Assembly: GCA_015711955.1 (NCBI GenBank)
Contig: JACVJK010000011.1
Coordinates: 1-39,442 of the forward strand
From: Actinomycetota bacterium
GTDB lineage: Bacteria > Actinomycetota > Geothermincolia > Geothermincolales > RBG-13-55-18
Direction of reading: 5' to 3'
Length of the DNA stretch: 39,442 bases
In this document: positions 28,123-36,923 of the stretch, piece after piece
Position numbering within the stretch: the stretch's first letter is position 1
Layout: every line of letters starts with the position of its first letter
Translations under genes and position numbers: made by a program
The notes under the pieces: generated by a model
Told to the model about the DNA's origin: nothing
The model's input: the letters and a program-made list of their open reading frames with translations, nothing else
Databases searched by the model: none

Positions 28123-28326
28123 ATGAAGATCAAGGAGTGCAAGAACTACGAGGAGAACATGAGAAAGTGCAACTGCACCTATGAACCTTGTTCCCGCAAA
28201 GGGTATTGCTGCGAATGCCTGCACTATCACAGAACCATGGGGCAGTTGCCGGCGTGCTTCTTCCCTCCCGAGGTGGAAAGGACCTACGACCGTTCCATTG
28301 CGAGGTTCATCCAATCTCGGAGGTGA
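28123..28326 (+). CDS. Small Cys-rich protein, DUF6485-like
   Basis: 8 Cys in about 67 aa: [45 protein letters not shown]; gggaggt RBS. Confidence 0.75.
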   Translation: MKIKECKNYEENMRKCNCTYEPCSRKGYCCECLHYHRTMGQLPACFFPPEVERTYDRSIARFIQSRR

Positions 28327-28384
28327 GTCGGGCGGGGCAACGTGGTGAAAAGGCGGCGGACGACGGTGACGCAAGGAGGGTGAC

Positions 28385-29557
28385 ATGGAAGAGGTATACA
28401 TCGTGGCAGGGTGCCGTACCCCCATCGGGAGGTTCGGGGGATCCCTCAAGGACTTTAAGCCAGTGGACCTGGCCGCCCTGGTGATAAAGGAGACCTTGCG
28501 CAGGGCCGGTTTGGAGGGAAAGGACTTGGACGAGATCATCTTCGGGCAGGTGGCAGTGCGGTATGACGAGCTCTGCATGCCCTCCCGCGTAGGTGCCCTC
28601 AAGGCGGGAGTGCCTTACACGGTGCCGGCCAACATGGTGGGCAGGGCCTGCGGTTCGGGGATGCAGGCGGTCATCGACGCCACTAGGGCCATAAAGATGG
28701 GCGACGCCTCGGTGGTGCTCGCCGGAGGCGTGGAGAGCATGAGCAACATCCCGTATTACAACGATGACCTGCGCTTCGGGAAGAGGATGAGGGCCAGCGA
28801 GCTCAAGGACGGCCTCACGGACATCCTCACTGACCCTTACAACGGACTGATCATGGGCCTCACCGCCGAGAACGTGGCCGAACGCTACCAGGTCTCTCGG
28901 GAGGACCAGGACGCCTACGCCCTGGAGAGCCAGCGCAGGGCCCAGGCGGCCATCGCCGCCGGAAAGTTCCGTGATGAGATCGTGCCGGTGGAGGTGGAGA
29001 CCCGCAAGGGAAAGGTGGTGTTCGACACCGACGAGCATCCCCGGCAGACGACCTTGGAGGAATTGGCGAGCCTGTCCCCGGCCTTCAAGAAGGACGGCAC
29101 GGTCACCGCTGGCAACGCCTCCGGGATCAACGACGGGGCGGCGGCGGTCTTGCTCATGAGCGAGAGCAAGATGAGGGAGCTGGGCAAGGAACCCTTGGCC
29201 AGGGTGGTCTCATACGCCTACGCGGGGGTGGACCCCGACATCATGGGCATAGGGCCCGTTTACGCCGTCCCCAAGGCGCTGGAGAAGGCGGGACTCAAAT
29301 TGGAGGAGATCGGGGTGGTGGAACTGAACGAGGCCTTCGCCGCCCAAGCCTTGGCCTGCATCCGGGAGTTGGGTCTCGACCCCGAGCGGACTAACATCTA
29401 CGGAAGCGGCATAGCCCTGGGTCATCCAGTGGGAAGCACAGGGGTTCGGATAATTCTCACCCTTATAACGGCCATGAAGGACCTGGGCGTGCGCTACGGC
29501 CTGGCCACCCTCTGTTGCGGAGGCGGCCAAGGGGTGGCGGTGATCCTGGAGAGGTAA
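28385..29557 (+). CDS. Acetyl-CoA C-acetyltransferase (thiolase)
   Basis: [77 protein letters not shown]. Confidence 0.96.
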   Translation: MEEVYIVAGCRTPIGRFGGSLKDFKPVDLAALVIKETLRRAGLEGKDLDEIIFGQVAVRYDELCMPSRVGALKAGVPYTVPANMVGRACGSGMQAVIDATRAIKMGDASVVLAGGVESMSNIPYYNDDLRFGKRMRASELKDGLTDILTDPYNGLIMGLTAENVAERYQVSREDQDAYALESQRRAQAAIAAGKFRDEIVPVEVETRKGKVVFDTDEHPRQTTLEELASLSPAFKKDGTVTAGNASGINDGAAAVLLMSESKMRELGKEPLARVVSYAYAGVDPDIMGIGPVYAVPKALEKAGLKLEEIGVVELNEAFAAQALACIRELGLDPERTNIYGSGIALGHPVGSTGVRIILTLITAMKDLGVRYGLATLCCGGGQGVAVILER

Positions 29558-29603
29558 GGGTAAGCCCAGATCCCCGATCTCGCAGGGCTGAACGGATTTA
29601 CCT

Positions 29604-29629
29604 GAGGAGGGGTTAACCCCCTCTTTTTT
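29604..29629 (+). terminator. Intrinsic terminator after the thiolase gene
   Basis: GAGGAGGGG-TTAA-CCCCCTC followed by TTTTTT. Confidence 0.75.
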
Positions 29630-29650
29630 GGTTCGTATGATAAACTTATC

Positions 29651-29680
29651 TTGATTAAATACAAATTTAATTGTTATATA
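29651..29680 (+). promoter_or_regulatory. Putative extended -10 promoter of the cobalamin operon: TTGATT-N18-TATATA with TGn
   Basis: -35 TTGATT 29651-29656, 18-nt spacer, TGT-TATATA with -10 at 29675-29680; AT-rich island. Confidence 0.5.
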
Positions 29681-29689
29681 GGGAAGCAT

Positions 29690-29990
29690 CCTCGAACGGG
29701 AATCAGTGGCCATGATTGGCCGCCGGCCCGCGTGTCGCGGTTGAAGTGAGAGGGAAGTCGTTCGGGGCGGAACTCGACCCGAAGTGGAGCCGAAAAGGGT
29801 CACCGTAATTGAGTCCCACGAGGTGAATGCCGCACATGCCCGCAGCGATGATGGCCAGCAGTATGTGGGGCAATACCCTCGTGCGGGAGGCCTCAGGCAG
29901 ACGAACCGCAGGAGGGCTCGGCAGAGGAAGTTGGAGGGCGAGGACGTGGAGGCAGAGGCAGGGACCCGAAAAGGAAGCGAAAAGGACTCG
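29690..29990 (+). ncRNA. Candidate structured leader RNA of the cobalamin operon (divergent cobalamin riboswitch or unknown class)
   Basis: Hairpins AATCA/TGATT, CCGCG-TGT-CGCGG, GTCGTTC/GAAC(TC)GAC, and a 72-nt nested hairpin at 29815-29886; lies between promoter and cobU start. Confidence 0.4.
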
Positions 29991-30704
29991 GTGCCTCATG
30001 GCTTCCCCGGGGGCAAGACGTTCCTCCTCTTGGGGGGCGCCCGGAGCGGCAAGAGCGCCCTGGCCGTCTCCCTGGCCCGGCAGCTGGGAGGGAAAGTGAT
30101 CTTTCTGGCCACCGCCAGGGTCATAGACCCCGAGATGGAGGAGAGGGTTTCGAGGCACAAAGAGGAAAGGCCCCCGCACTGGAAGACATTGGAGTGGGAT
30201 GGCGAGAGTTTCCCGGGCCTTCCCGAGAGGGTGGAGGTGGCACTTCTGGACTCGGTAACCCTCCTTTCCTCCGACCTTTTGACGCGGGCGTGGGAAGCAA
30301 GCCCGCCGGAGGGGGGGCGGACGAAGGCCTACATGGAGCTGGTGGAGGAAGTGGCCCGGCGGGCCCTTGAGGTGGTGGAGGACCTGAGGCGCCGGTCCCG
30401 TTACCTGGTGCTGGTGGGCGACGAGGTGGGGATGGGTTTGGTGCCGGAGGATCCCCTGGCCAGGGCCTTCAGGGACCTGTGCGGTCTGGTCTTGCAGAGG
30501 ATCGCATCCTTTGCGGATCGGGTATGGCTGGTGGTGGCAGGGCTGCCCATGCTATTGAGGGATGGGGGTCATTGTCATGCGGGGCAGGGTCTTTCCTCGG
30601 AAGATGGCGACTGGGCTCCGGGAGGGCGTTATCTCGGGAAAGAACTCGGGATCATGACGGACGTCGAAGACCCTGTGAGGCATCGAAGGGGAGGAAGGAC
30701 ATGA
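29991..30704 (+). CDS. cobU: Adenosylcobinamide kinase / adenosylcobinamide-phosphate guanylyltransferase
   Basis: TFLLLGGARSGKSALAVSLARQLGGKVIFLATA, RHKEERPPHWKTLEW, LVGDEVGMGLVPEDPLARAFRDLCGLVLQRIA; GTG at 29991 (open frame extends to 29784). Confidence 0.92.
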   Translation: MPHGFPGGKTFLLLGGARSGKSALAVSLARQLGGKVIFLATARVIDPEMEERVSRHKEERPPHWKTLEWDGESFPGLPERVEVALLDSVTLLSSDLLTRAWEASPPEGGRTKAYMELVEEVARRALEVVEDLRRRSRYLVLVGDEVGMGLVPEDPLARAFRDLCGLVLQRIASFADRVWLVVAGLPMLLRDGGHCHAGQGLSSEDGDWAPGGRYLGKELGIMTDVEDPVRHRRGGRT

Positions 30705-31756
30705 GTATTTTGGAGAGGACGCTTTCCCAAATCGAGGAGCTGGACGGCCGGGCCATGGAGATGGCCCGCAAGAGGCAGGATTCCCTTACCAAGCCCCAAG
30801 GTTCCCTGGGGGCGCTGGAGGAGATCTCGGTCCAGCTGGCGGGCATCTTCGGCCGACCCCTTCCCCCATTGGGGAAAAAGGTGGTCATCGTCATGGCCGG
30901 GGATCACGGAGTGGTGGAGGAGGGGGTCAGCCTGTTTCCCCAAGAGGTCACCCCTCAGATGGTGCTCAACTTCCTCCGAGGCGGGGCCGCCATCAACGTC
31001 CTGGCCCGCCATGCCGGGGCAGAGGTGCGGGTGGTGGACGTAGGGGTGGCCGAAGACGTCGTCGGCGAGGGGCTCATCGTTCGCAAGATCAGGAGGGGAA
31101 CCGCCAACATGGCCAAAGGTCCGGCCATGTCCAGGGAGGAAGCCGTACGGGCCCTGGAGGTGGGCATCCAGGTGGCCGAGGAGGAGGTAGAGGCTGGAGC
31201 CCTCTATCTGGCCACCGGGGACATGGGCATCGGTAACACCACCCCCTCCAGCGCCATCACGGCGGTGCTCACGGGGACGGATCCCGAGGAGGTAACCGGC
31301 CGGGGCACGGGCTTGGACGACGAAGGCCGCAAGAGGAAGGTGGAGGTGATCCGGCGGGCCATACGGGTCAACCAGCCGGACCCGGAAGATCCCCTGGACG
31401 TCCTTTCCAAGGTGGGAGGACTGGAGATCGCGGGCATCGCCGGTGTGGTCCTGGGGGCTGCGGCCCGACGCAGGCCGGTGCTGGTGGACGGGTTCATCTC
31501 CGGAGCGGGGGCGCTGGTGGCGGCGGCTCTCGCTCCCCGGAGCAGGGATTACATGATCGCTTCCCATCTGTCCCAAGAGGCGGGTCACCGCGCGGCGCTG
31601 GGCAGGCTGGGCCTCAAGCCCTTGATCCACGCCGACATGAGGCTCGGGGAGGGCACGGGAGCCGCCCTGGGCTTTCTGCTGGTGGAGGCGGCGGTGAAGA
31701 TCATCTCCGAGATGGCCACTTTCGATGAGGCGGGAGTGTCCGGTCCGGTAAGCTGA
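30701..31756 (+). CDS. cobT: Nicotinate-nucleotide--dimethylbenzimidazole phosphoribosyltransferase
   Basis: QDSLTKPQGSLGALEEISVQLAGI, VIVMAGDHGVVEEGVSLFPQEVTPQMVLNFLRGGAAINVLAR, GDMGIGNTTPSSAI; ATGA overlap with cobU. Confidence 0.96.
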   Translation: MSILERTLSQIEELDGRAMEMARKRQDSLTKPQGSLGALEEISVQLAGIFGRPLPPLGKKVVIVMAGDHGVVEEGVSLFPQEVTPQMVLNFLRGGAAINVLARHAGAEVRVVDVGVAEDVVGEGLIVRKIRRGTANMAKGPAMSREEAVRALEVGIQVAEEEVEAGALYLATGDMGIGNTTPSSAITAVLTGTDPEEVTGRGTGLDDEGRKRKVEVIRRAIRVNQPDPEDPLDVLSKVGGLEIAGIAGVVLGAAARRRPVLVDGFISGAGALVAAALAPRSRDYMIASHLSQEAGHRAALGRLGLKPLIHADMRLGEGTGAALGFLLVEAAVKIISEMATFDEAGVSGPVS

Positions 31757-31905
31757 TTCAGCATCCCGAGCCCAAGAGGGATTCGTTAACTCCGTTCGGG
31801 ATTGTCGAGGGCTTCGCGGTGAGGTGAGACGATCTCCGGCGGCGATGGGTGATGTAAAGTGGCGACCGAGCAGATGCGACCTCCAGACCGCTTGCATCCG
31901 TATCC

Positions 31906-32718
31906 ATGAAAGCATCCAAGTGGAATCCGACCCGTTCCCTCAGGCTCGCACTGAGCTTCCTCACCATTTTCCCGGTGGCCGGCACGACCGAGCCGGAAGA
32001 AGAGGACTGGAGATGGGTGTCGGCCTTTTTTCCCCTGGTGGGAGCCTTTGTGGGGACGTTCCTGTTGGCGGCGGATCGAGTGGGGAGGTTGCCCGGGGAG
32101 GATTGGAAGGCCTTCTCCGCCGCCCTGGTCATGGTGGTCAATTTCCTGTTGACGGGGGGGATGCACCACGACGGGCTTGCGGACGCCGCCGACGCCTTTT
32201 TGGGTTCCCGGGGCAGAGGCGAAAGGCTCAGGATAATGAAGGACACCTCGGTGGGGGCCTTGGGGGCGGCCTCCCTCTCCCTTTACCTCATCTCGGTGTG
32301 GACCCTCCTCAATCTGCTTCCTTCCGGTCCTTCCTGGGAGGGTTACAGGGCCGCTTCCCTCGTCTTCTTTCCCGCTGGCGGAAGGGCGGTCACGGCCTAT
32401 CTTTGCGGTCGTTGTCCCTATGCCAGGGAGAAGGGCATGGCGTTGGGGGTGGTGGGATGCGCGGGCGGCGGACAGTTGTTGGTCGCCGTCGCCCTCAATC
32501 TCTTCCTCGCCACGCTCCTGTTCTGGTTCTTGTGTTCGTCGGTTTTGGCGGGCACGGCGCTCACGGCCTCCCTCGTCCTCTTCGCGGAGGTGCTGGCCCG
32601 GTTTCTGAACAGCTCTTTGGGAGGGGTAACCGGGGACGTGCTCGGAGCGGCGGGACTGCTCGGGGAGGCGCTGGCCCTCTTGCTTCTGGCCCCCGGCTTC
32701 ATCGCCCGTCTTCCCTGA
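31906..32718 (+). CDS. cobS: Adenosylcobinamide-GDP ribazoletransferase (cobalamin synthase)
   Basis: LRLALSFLTIFPV, FFPLVGAFVGTFL, LLTGGMHHDGLADAADAFLGSRGRGERLRIMKDTSVGALG. Confidence 0.94.
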   Translation: MKASKWNPTRSLRLALSFLTIFPVAGTTEPEEEDWRWVSAFFPLVGAFVGTFLLAADRVGRLPGEDWKAFSAALVMVVNFLLTGGMHHDGLADAADAFLGSRGRGERLRIMKDTSVGALGAASLSLYLISVWTLLNLLPSGPSWEGYRAASLVFFPAGGRAVTAYLCGRCPYAREKGMALGVVGCAGGGQLLVAVALNLFLATLLFWFLCSSVLAGTALTASLVLFAEVLARFLNSSLGGVTGDVLGAAGLLGEALALLLLAPGFIARLP

Positions 32719-32736
32719 ACGTGAGGGTGATCGGAC

Positions 32737-33753
32737 GTGACGAGCTGCGTCGGCGGCAGCCCCATAGATAGGAGGAGGTTCTGCCTGGACCTGCTTGCGG
32801 CCTTCCTGCTGGACCGTGGGTTGGGGGATCCCCAGGCCTGGCCTCATCCGGTGAGGGTGTTAGGCCGTGCGGTGAAAAGGGCGGAGGGGTTGGCGAGGAG
32901 GCACGCAAGAGGTCCGAGGGGGGAGAGGGCCGCAGGGAACCTGATGGTCCTGGCCATGATCACCCTCTGCTTTACCGTGGGTTTGGTGGTGGACGAACTG
33001 GCACGCCGCATCCCTCTGGCCCGACTGGTCCGGATATACCTCCTTTACGCCTGCCTGGCCTCCAAGGAACTGGAAAGATGCGCCCTCAAGGTGGCCTATT
33101 CCCTCCGAGGGGATAACGAGCAGAAGGCGAGGAGGGAACTGGGAAAGATGGTGGCCAGGGACACCGATGGCATGGGCTCTGAGGCCATATGCCGGGCAGC
33201 GGTGGAGTCCACGGCGGAGAACACGGTGGACGGAATCCTGGCCCCCTTGTTCTACGCTGCCTTGGGCGGCCTTTCGGGCGCCTTGGCACACAAAGCCGCC
33301 TCCACCATGGACTCCATGCTCGGATACCGGCAACCCCCCTACACCCACCTGGGATGGGCGCCGGCCCGCCTGGATGACCTCCTGGTTTTCCCCGTGGCCA
33401 GGTTGGCGATACCGGTAATCGCCTTGGCTTCCGCCGTGGCGGGAGAGGATTGGCGGGCGGCGCTGAGAGTGGGGTGGAGGGACCGACTCCTGCACGAAAG
33501 CCCCAACAGCGCTCACGGGGAGGCCGCCTACGCTGGGGCTTTGGGGGTGGCTTTGGGAGGAAATGTCAGTTACGGGGGGAGAGTGGTGGTGCGGCCGGTG
33601 ATCGGTAAGGAGGGGGATCCCCCGGGATGGGCGGAAGTGGTGAGGGCAGCACGACTCTGCCGCACCTCCTCCTGGGTGGCCATGGGACTGGTCGTGGCCG
33701 CGTGCCTGGGTAGCGAAGCGATCATTCGGATGGCGGGAAGACCTGGCGAGTAA
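32737..33753 (+). CDS. cbiB: Adenosylcobinamide-phosphate synthase
   Basis: LDRGLGDPQAWPHPVRVLGRAV, VARDTDGMGSEAICRAAVESTAENTVDGILAPLFYAALGG, HESPNSAHGEAAYAGALGV. Confidence 0.94.
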   Translation: MTSCVGGSPIDRRRFCLDLLAAFLLDRGLGDPQAWPHPVRVLGRAVKRAEGLARRHARGPRGERAAGNLMVLAMITLCFTVGLVVDELARRIPLARLVRIYLLYACLASKELERCALKVAYSLRGDNEQKARRELGKMVARDTDGMGSEAICRAAVESTAENTVDGILAPLFYAALGGLSGALAHKAASTMDSMLGYRQPPYTHLGWAPARLDDLLVFPVARLAIPVIALASAVAGEDWRAALRVGWRDRLLHESPNSAHGEAAYAGALGVALGGNVSYGGRVVVRPVIGKEGDPPGWAEVVRAARLCRTSSWVAMGLVVAACLGSEAIIRMAGRPGE

Positions 33754-33761
33754 CTCTACTG

Positions 33762-34940
33762 ATGGGACACTCATCTTATGGTACGAGGACCGAGGCCTTG
33801 ACCCGAGGTGGCGAAGGCTTGGGGGTCCGCCCCCTCGAGGGGTTCCCTGGGCACGGAGGGGACTTGCGCTGGGCGGCCGCCCGCTACGGTAGGCATGACT
33901 TTCTCGACCTCAGCTGCAGCCTCAATCCCTTGGGCCCCCCGGGACCATCGGTGAGGGCCGCCCGGCGGTCGGTGCGGCGTTCCTCCCGCTATCCCGACCC
34001 CTCCGCGGATCCCTTGAAGGTTGACCTTTCCCGCTGGTTGGGGGTGGATTTCGAAGAGCTGCTGTTGGGCAACGGCAGCACCGAGTTGATCCATCACCTG
34101 GTCCTTCACCTTCGACCGAGATCGATGCTCATGGTGGAGCCGTGCTTCTCCGAGTACCGGAAAGCGGCTCAGCGAGCGGGATGCCGGGTTGAGTCATATC
34201 TCCTGCGACCGGAGGAGGGTTTCCCATTGCGGCTGGACCATTTGGTGGCGAGGCTGGACGAGGGGTATGACCTGTTGGTCCTGGTGAATCCCTCCAGCGT
34301 CACCGGGAAACTATACGAGGAAAGGGAGATCGTGGAGCTGGCGGCCGCGTCGGCGGAGCGAGGGACCCTCGTGCTCTTGGACGAGAGCTTCATGGGTTTT
34401 TGTCTCGACCCTCAAGCACTCACCCTTAGGGCGCGATGGGTGCCCAAGTTCGGGAACGTCGTCAGGCTTTCCACCTCCACCAAGCTGTTCGCCCTGGCCG
34501 GGCTGCGGGGACCCGGCTGGTTGGCGGGGCCGAGGGACCTGGTGAGACAGTTGGAAGAAGCCCTTCCCCCCTGGAGGGTGGGGGAGCCGGCGGCGGCCGC
34601 CCTCCGGGCGGCCTTGAGGGACCGCGGTTACCTGGAGAGGACGAGAAGGCTCGTTCCCCGCTGGAGGAGACTTTTGGAGGACGGGCTGAGGGAGTTCCCG
34701 CTCCAGCTCTACCCGTCCCAAGCGAACTTCATCTTGCTGCGGTCAGGGCGTGGGGATGAGGCCTACGGGTTGGTGGAGCACCTGGGAAGACGGGGAATCC
34801 TGGTGCGGTGGTGCGCGGATTTTCTCGGGTTGGGACCCCAGTTCATCAGGGTGGCGGTGGCTAGGCCCCGCCACATCCGACGCCTGCTCCGGGAGGTGCG
34901 CTCGTACTACGAGAGGGCGGGTAACCTCCCCGGGAGGTGA
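33762..34940 (+). CDS. Class I/II aminotransferase, CobD/CobC-like (threonine-phosphate decarboxylase)
   Basis: HGGDLRWAAARYGRHDFLDLSCSLNPLGPP, LLGNGSTELIHHL, LVNPSSVTGKL, RLSTSTKLFALAGLRGPGWLAGP; sits between cbiB and cobQ. Confidence 0.88.
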   Translation: MGHSSYGTRTEALTRGGEGLGVRPLEGFPGHGGDLRWAAARYGRHDFLDLSCSLNPLGPPGPSVRAARRSVRRSSRYPDPSADPLKVDLSRWLGVDFEELLLGNGSTELIHHLVLHLRPRSMLMVEPCFSEYRKAAQRAGCRVESYLLRPEEGFPLRLDHLVARLDEGYDLLVLVNPSSVTGKLYEEREIVELAAASAERGTLVLLDESFMGFCLDPQALTLRARWVPKFGNVVRLSTSTKLFALAGLRGPGWLAGPRDLVRQLEEALPPWRVGEPAAAALRAALRDRGYLERTRRLVPRWRRLLEDGLREFPLQLYPSQANFILLRSGRGDEAYGLVEHLGRRGILVRWCADFLGLGPQFIRVAVARPRHIRRLLREVRSYYERAGNLPGR

Positions 34941-35010
34941 CGGCGCGGGTGACCCACTTTTCGGGGGGCGCATGGCTATGCAAAGAATCAGGCCAGGAGA
35001 GGGGGAGAAA

Positions 35011-36552
35011 ATGAAAGGCGAGGCAAGTTGCATCATGATACAAGGCACCTCTTCCCATGCCGGAAAAAGCGTCATGGTCGCCGCCCTGTGCCGGATCTTG
35101 CGGCGGGACGGATTCCGCGTGGCGCCTTTCAAGGCCCAGAACATGTCCCTTAACTCCTGGGTCACCCCGCAGGGAGGAGAGATTGGGAGGGCCCAGGCCC
35201 TACAGGCCCAGGCGGCGGGAATTGAGCCCCATACGGACATGAACCCCATCCTGCTCAAACCCGCCGGCGACGCGCGGAGCCAGTTGGTACTGGAGGGAAA
35301 GCCGGTGGGCCATTTCCGGGCGGACGAGTATTACCGGCTGCGGGAGGAGTTGTTCCCGCGAGTGCTGGCCGCCCTGGAGAGGCTCAGGAGGCGCTATCAG
35401 GTGGTGATCATCGAGGGGGCGGGAAGCCCGGCGGAGATCAACCTCATGGACCAGGACATGGCCAACATGGCGGTGGCCCAGGAGGTGGGAGCCCCGGTGC
35501 TCCTGGTGGCGGACATCGACCGGGGAGGCGTCTTCGCCTCCGTGGTGGGCACCTTGGAGCTCCTCCCCATGGGTCAAAGGGACCTGATTCGGGGAGTGGT
35601 CATAAACCGCTTTCGGGGGGATCTCCGCCTACTGCGAAGTGGGCTGGAGATGCTGCGGTCCCGGACCGGGGTGCCGGTGGTGGGGGTGGTGCCCTATCTG
35701 CCGTGGTTGGAGTTGGACGAGGAGGACTCGGTGAGCCTGGAGGAAAAAGCGGTGAGTGCGCGCGAGCGCGCGAGAAGCGAGCCGGGGGCGGTCACGGTGG
35801 CGGTGGTACGCCTTCCCCGCCTCTCCAACGCCACCGACTTCCAGCCCCTGGAAGCGGAAAGGGGGTTGAGGGTGCTGTACGCCCATAGGCCTAAAGACCT
35901 GGAGAAGGCGGACGCCGTGATCCTTCCCGGCACCAAGAGCACCTCGGACGACCTGCGCTTCCTCCGGGAGACGGGGTTGGACAGGGCGGTCATGGAGGCG
36001 GCGCTGCGGGGAAAGCCGGTTATCGGCATATGTGGAGGTTATCAGATGCTGGGTTTCGCCGTGAGGGACCCACTGGCAGTGGAATCGGGAGAGAGGGAGG
36101 TGGAAGGCCTGGGCCTCCTTCCCTTGGTCACGGAAATGGAAAGAGAAAAGATCCTCTTCCGGGTGAAAGCGGCGGCCCGAGAGCCGGTCCCATGCCTGGG
36201 CTTGGACGAGAGCACGCCGCCTTTTTCCGCCTACGAGATCCACAAGGGGAGGTCGGTGGTCTTCGGTAGGTCCCCCCTTCTGATACTGGATAGGGGCGGC
36301 CGGAAGGCGATGCAGCAGGAGGGAGCCCAGAGGGGGGACGTTCCCGTCTTCGGGTGCTATCTCCACGGGCTTTTCGACGATGCCCACGTGAGGCGGGGAT
36401 TTCTGCGGGCTCTGAGGGGGGCAAGGGGTTTCGAGGTCGACGGGGCTGCTGTTTCGTGGAGCGAGAGGAGGGAAGAGGTGTTGGACCGCCTCGCGGAAGC
36501 GGTGAGGTCGGCCGTGGACATGGGATACGTATACCGTCTGCTGGACCTTTGA
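35011..36552 (+). CDS. cobQ: Cobyric acid synthase
   Basis: IMIQGTSSHAGKSVMVAALCRILRRDGFRVAPFKAQNMSLNSWVT, VIIEGAGSPAEINL, VILPGTKSTSDDL, GICGGYQMLG; ATG at 35011 after a purine-rich RBS (ORF opens at 34750). Confidence 0.95.
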   Translation: MKGEASCIMIQGTSSHAGKSVMVAALCRILRRDGFRVAPFKAQNMSLNSWVTPQGGEIGRAQALQAQAAGIEPHTDMNPILLKPAGDARSQLVLEGKPVGHFRADEYYRLREELFPRVLAALERLRRRYQVVIIEGAGSPAEINLMDQDMANMAVAQEVGAPVLLVADIDRGGVFASVVGTLELLPMGQRDLIRGVVINRFRGDLRLLRSGLEMLRSRTGVPVVGVVPYLPWLELDEEDSVSLEEKAVSARERARSEPGAVTVAVVRLPRLSNATDFQPLEAERGLRVLYAHRPKDLEKADAVILPGTKSTSDDLRFLRETGLDRAVMEAALRGKPVIGICGGYQMLGFAVRDPLAVESGEREVEGLGLLPLVTEMEREKILFRVKAAAREPVPCLGLDESTPPFSAYEIHKGRSVVFGRSPLLILDRGGRKAMQQEGAQRGDVPVFGCYLHGLFDDAHVRRGFLRALRGARGFEVDGAAVSWSERREEVLDRLAEAVRSAVDMGYVYRLLDL

Positions 36553-36923
36553 GTTCGTCGTAACTCGGAGGACTTCCCGCCGTCTTCCTCAAGGCGTTTC
36601 CCCAACTCCAGTGACTTTCCCCATCTCGGGTCGCGGCCTTTCCCTCTATTCACCGGAAGGGCGTACGAACCCGCTCCCTGGCAATATGCAAGAGGCCCGG
36701 AGCCTTCGCCATCCCACCTCGTGCCCTGGGTGTACCCACTGCGTGAACCTCCCGCGTGGAGGAAATGAGATTCCTGGGTTGGCCCCGGCGATAGCGTTGG
36801 CGGTCCAAGCCCATGACAGACGAGGATCAAGGGGGTCTTGTTCCGCGTCTCTCAGGTGGTGTAGGGAGCGAAAGCTTGTTATCATCCCGCCGAACGGTTT
36901 CTATAGTCCCCTCGCTGGCGGGG

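Noticed and set aside
29703-30179. Minus-strand ORF with PHILLAIIAAGMCGIHLVG, vaguely like a glutamine synthetase C-terminal segment
   Set aside because: The hydrophobic stretch coincides with the large palindromic hairpin of the cob leader, the rest is antisense to cobU, and no other glutamine synthetase motif is present
31824-32771. 315-aa plus-strand ORF
   Set aside because: Overlaps cobS in another frame; the cobS frame carries all recognisable motifs
34750-35010. 87-residue N-terminal extension of the cobQ ORF
   Set aside because: Overlaps the preceding aminotransferase in another frame; a good start with RBS exists at 35011
35755-35775. GCGCGCGAGCGCGCG palindrome
   Set aside because: Inside cobQ coding sequence (SARERARS); explained by Arg/Ala codons in a high-GC gene
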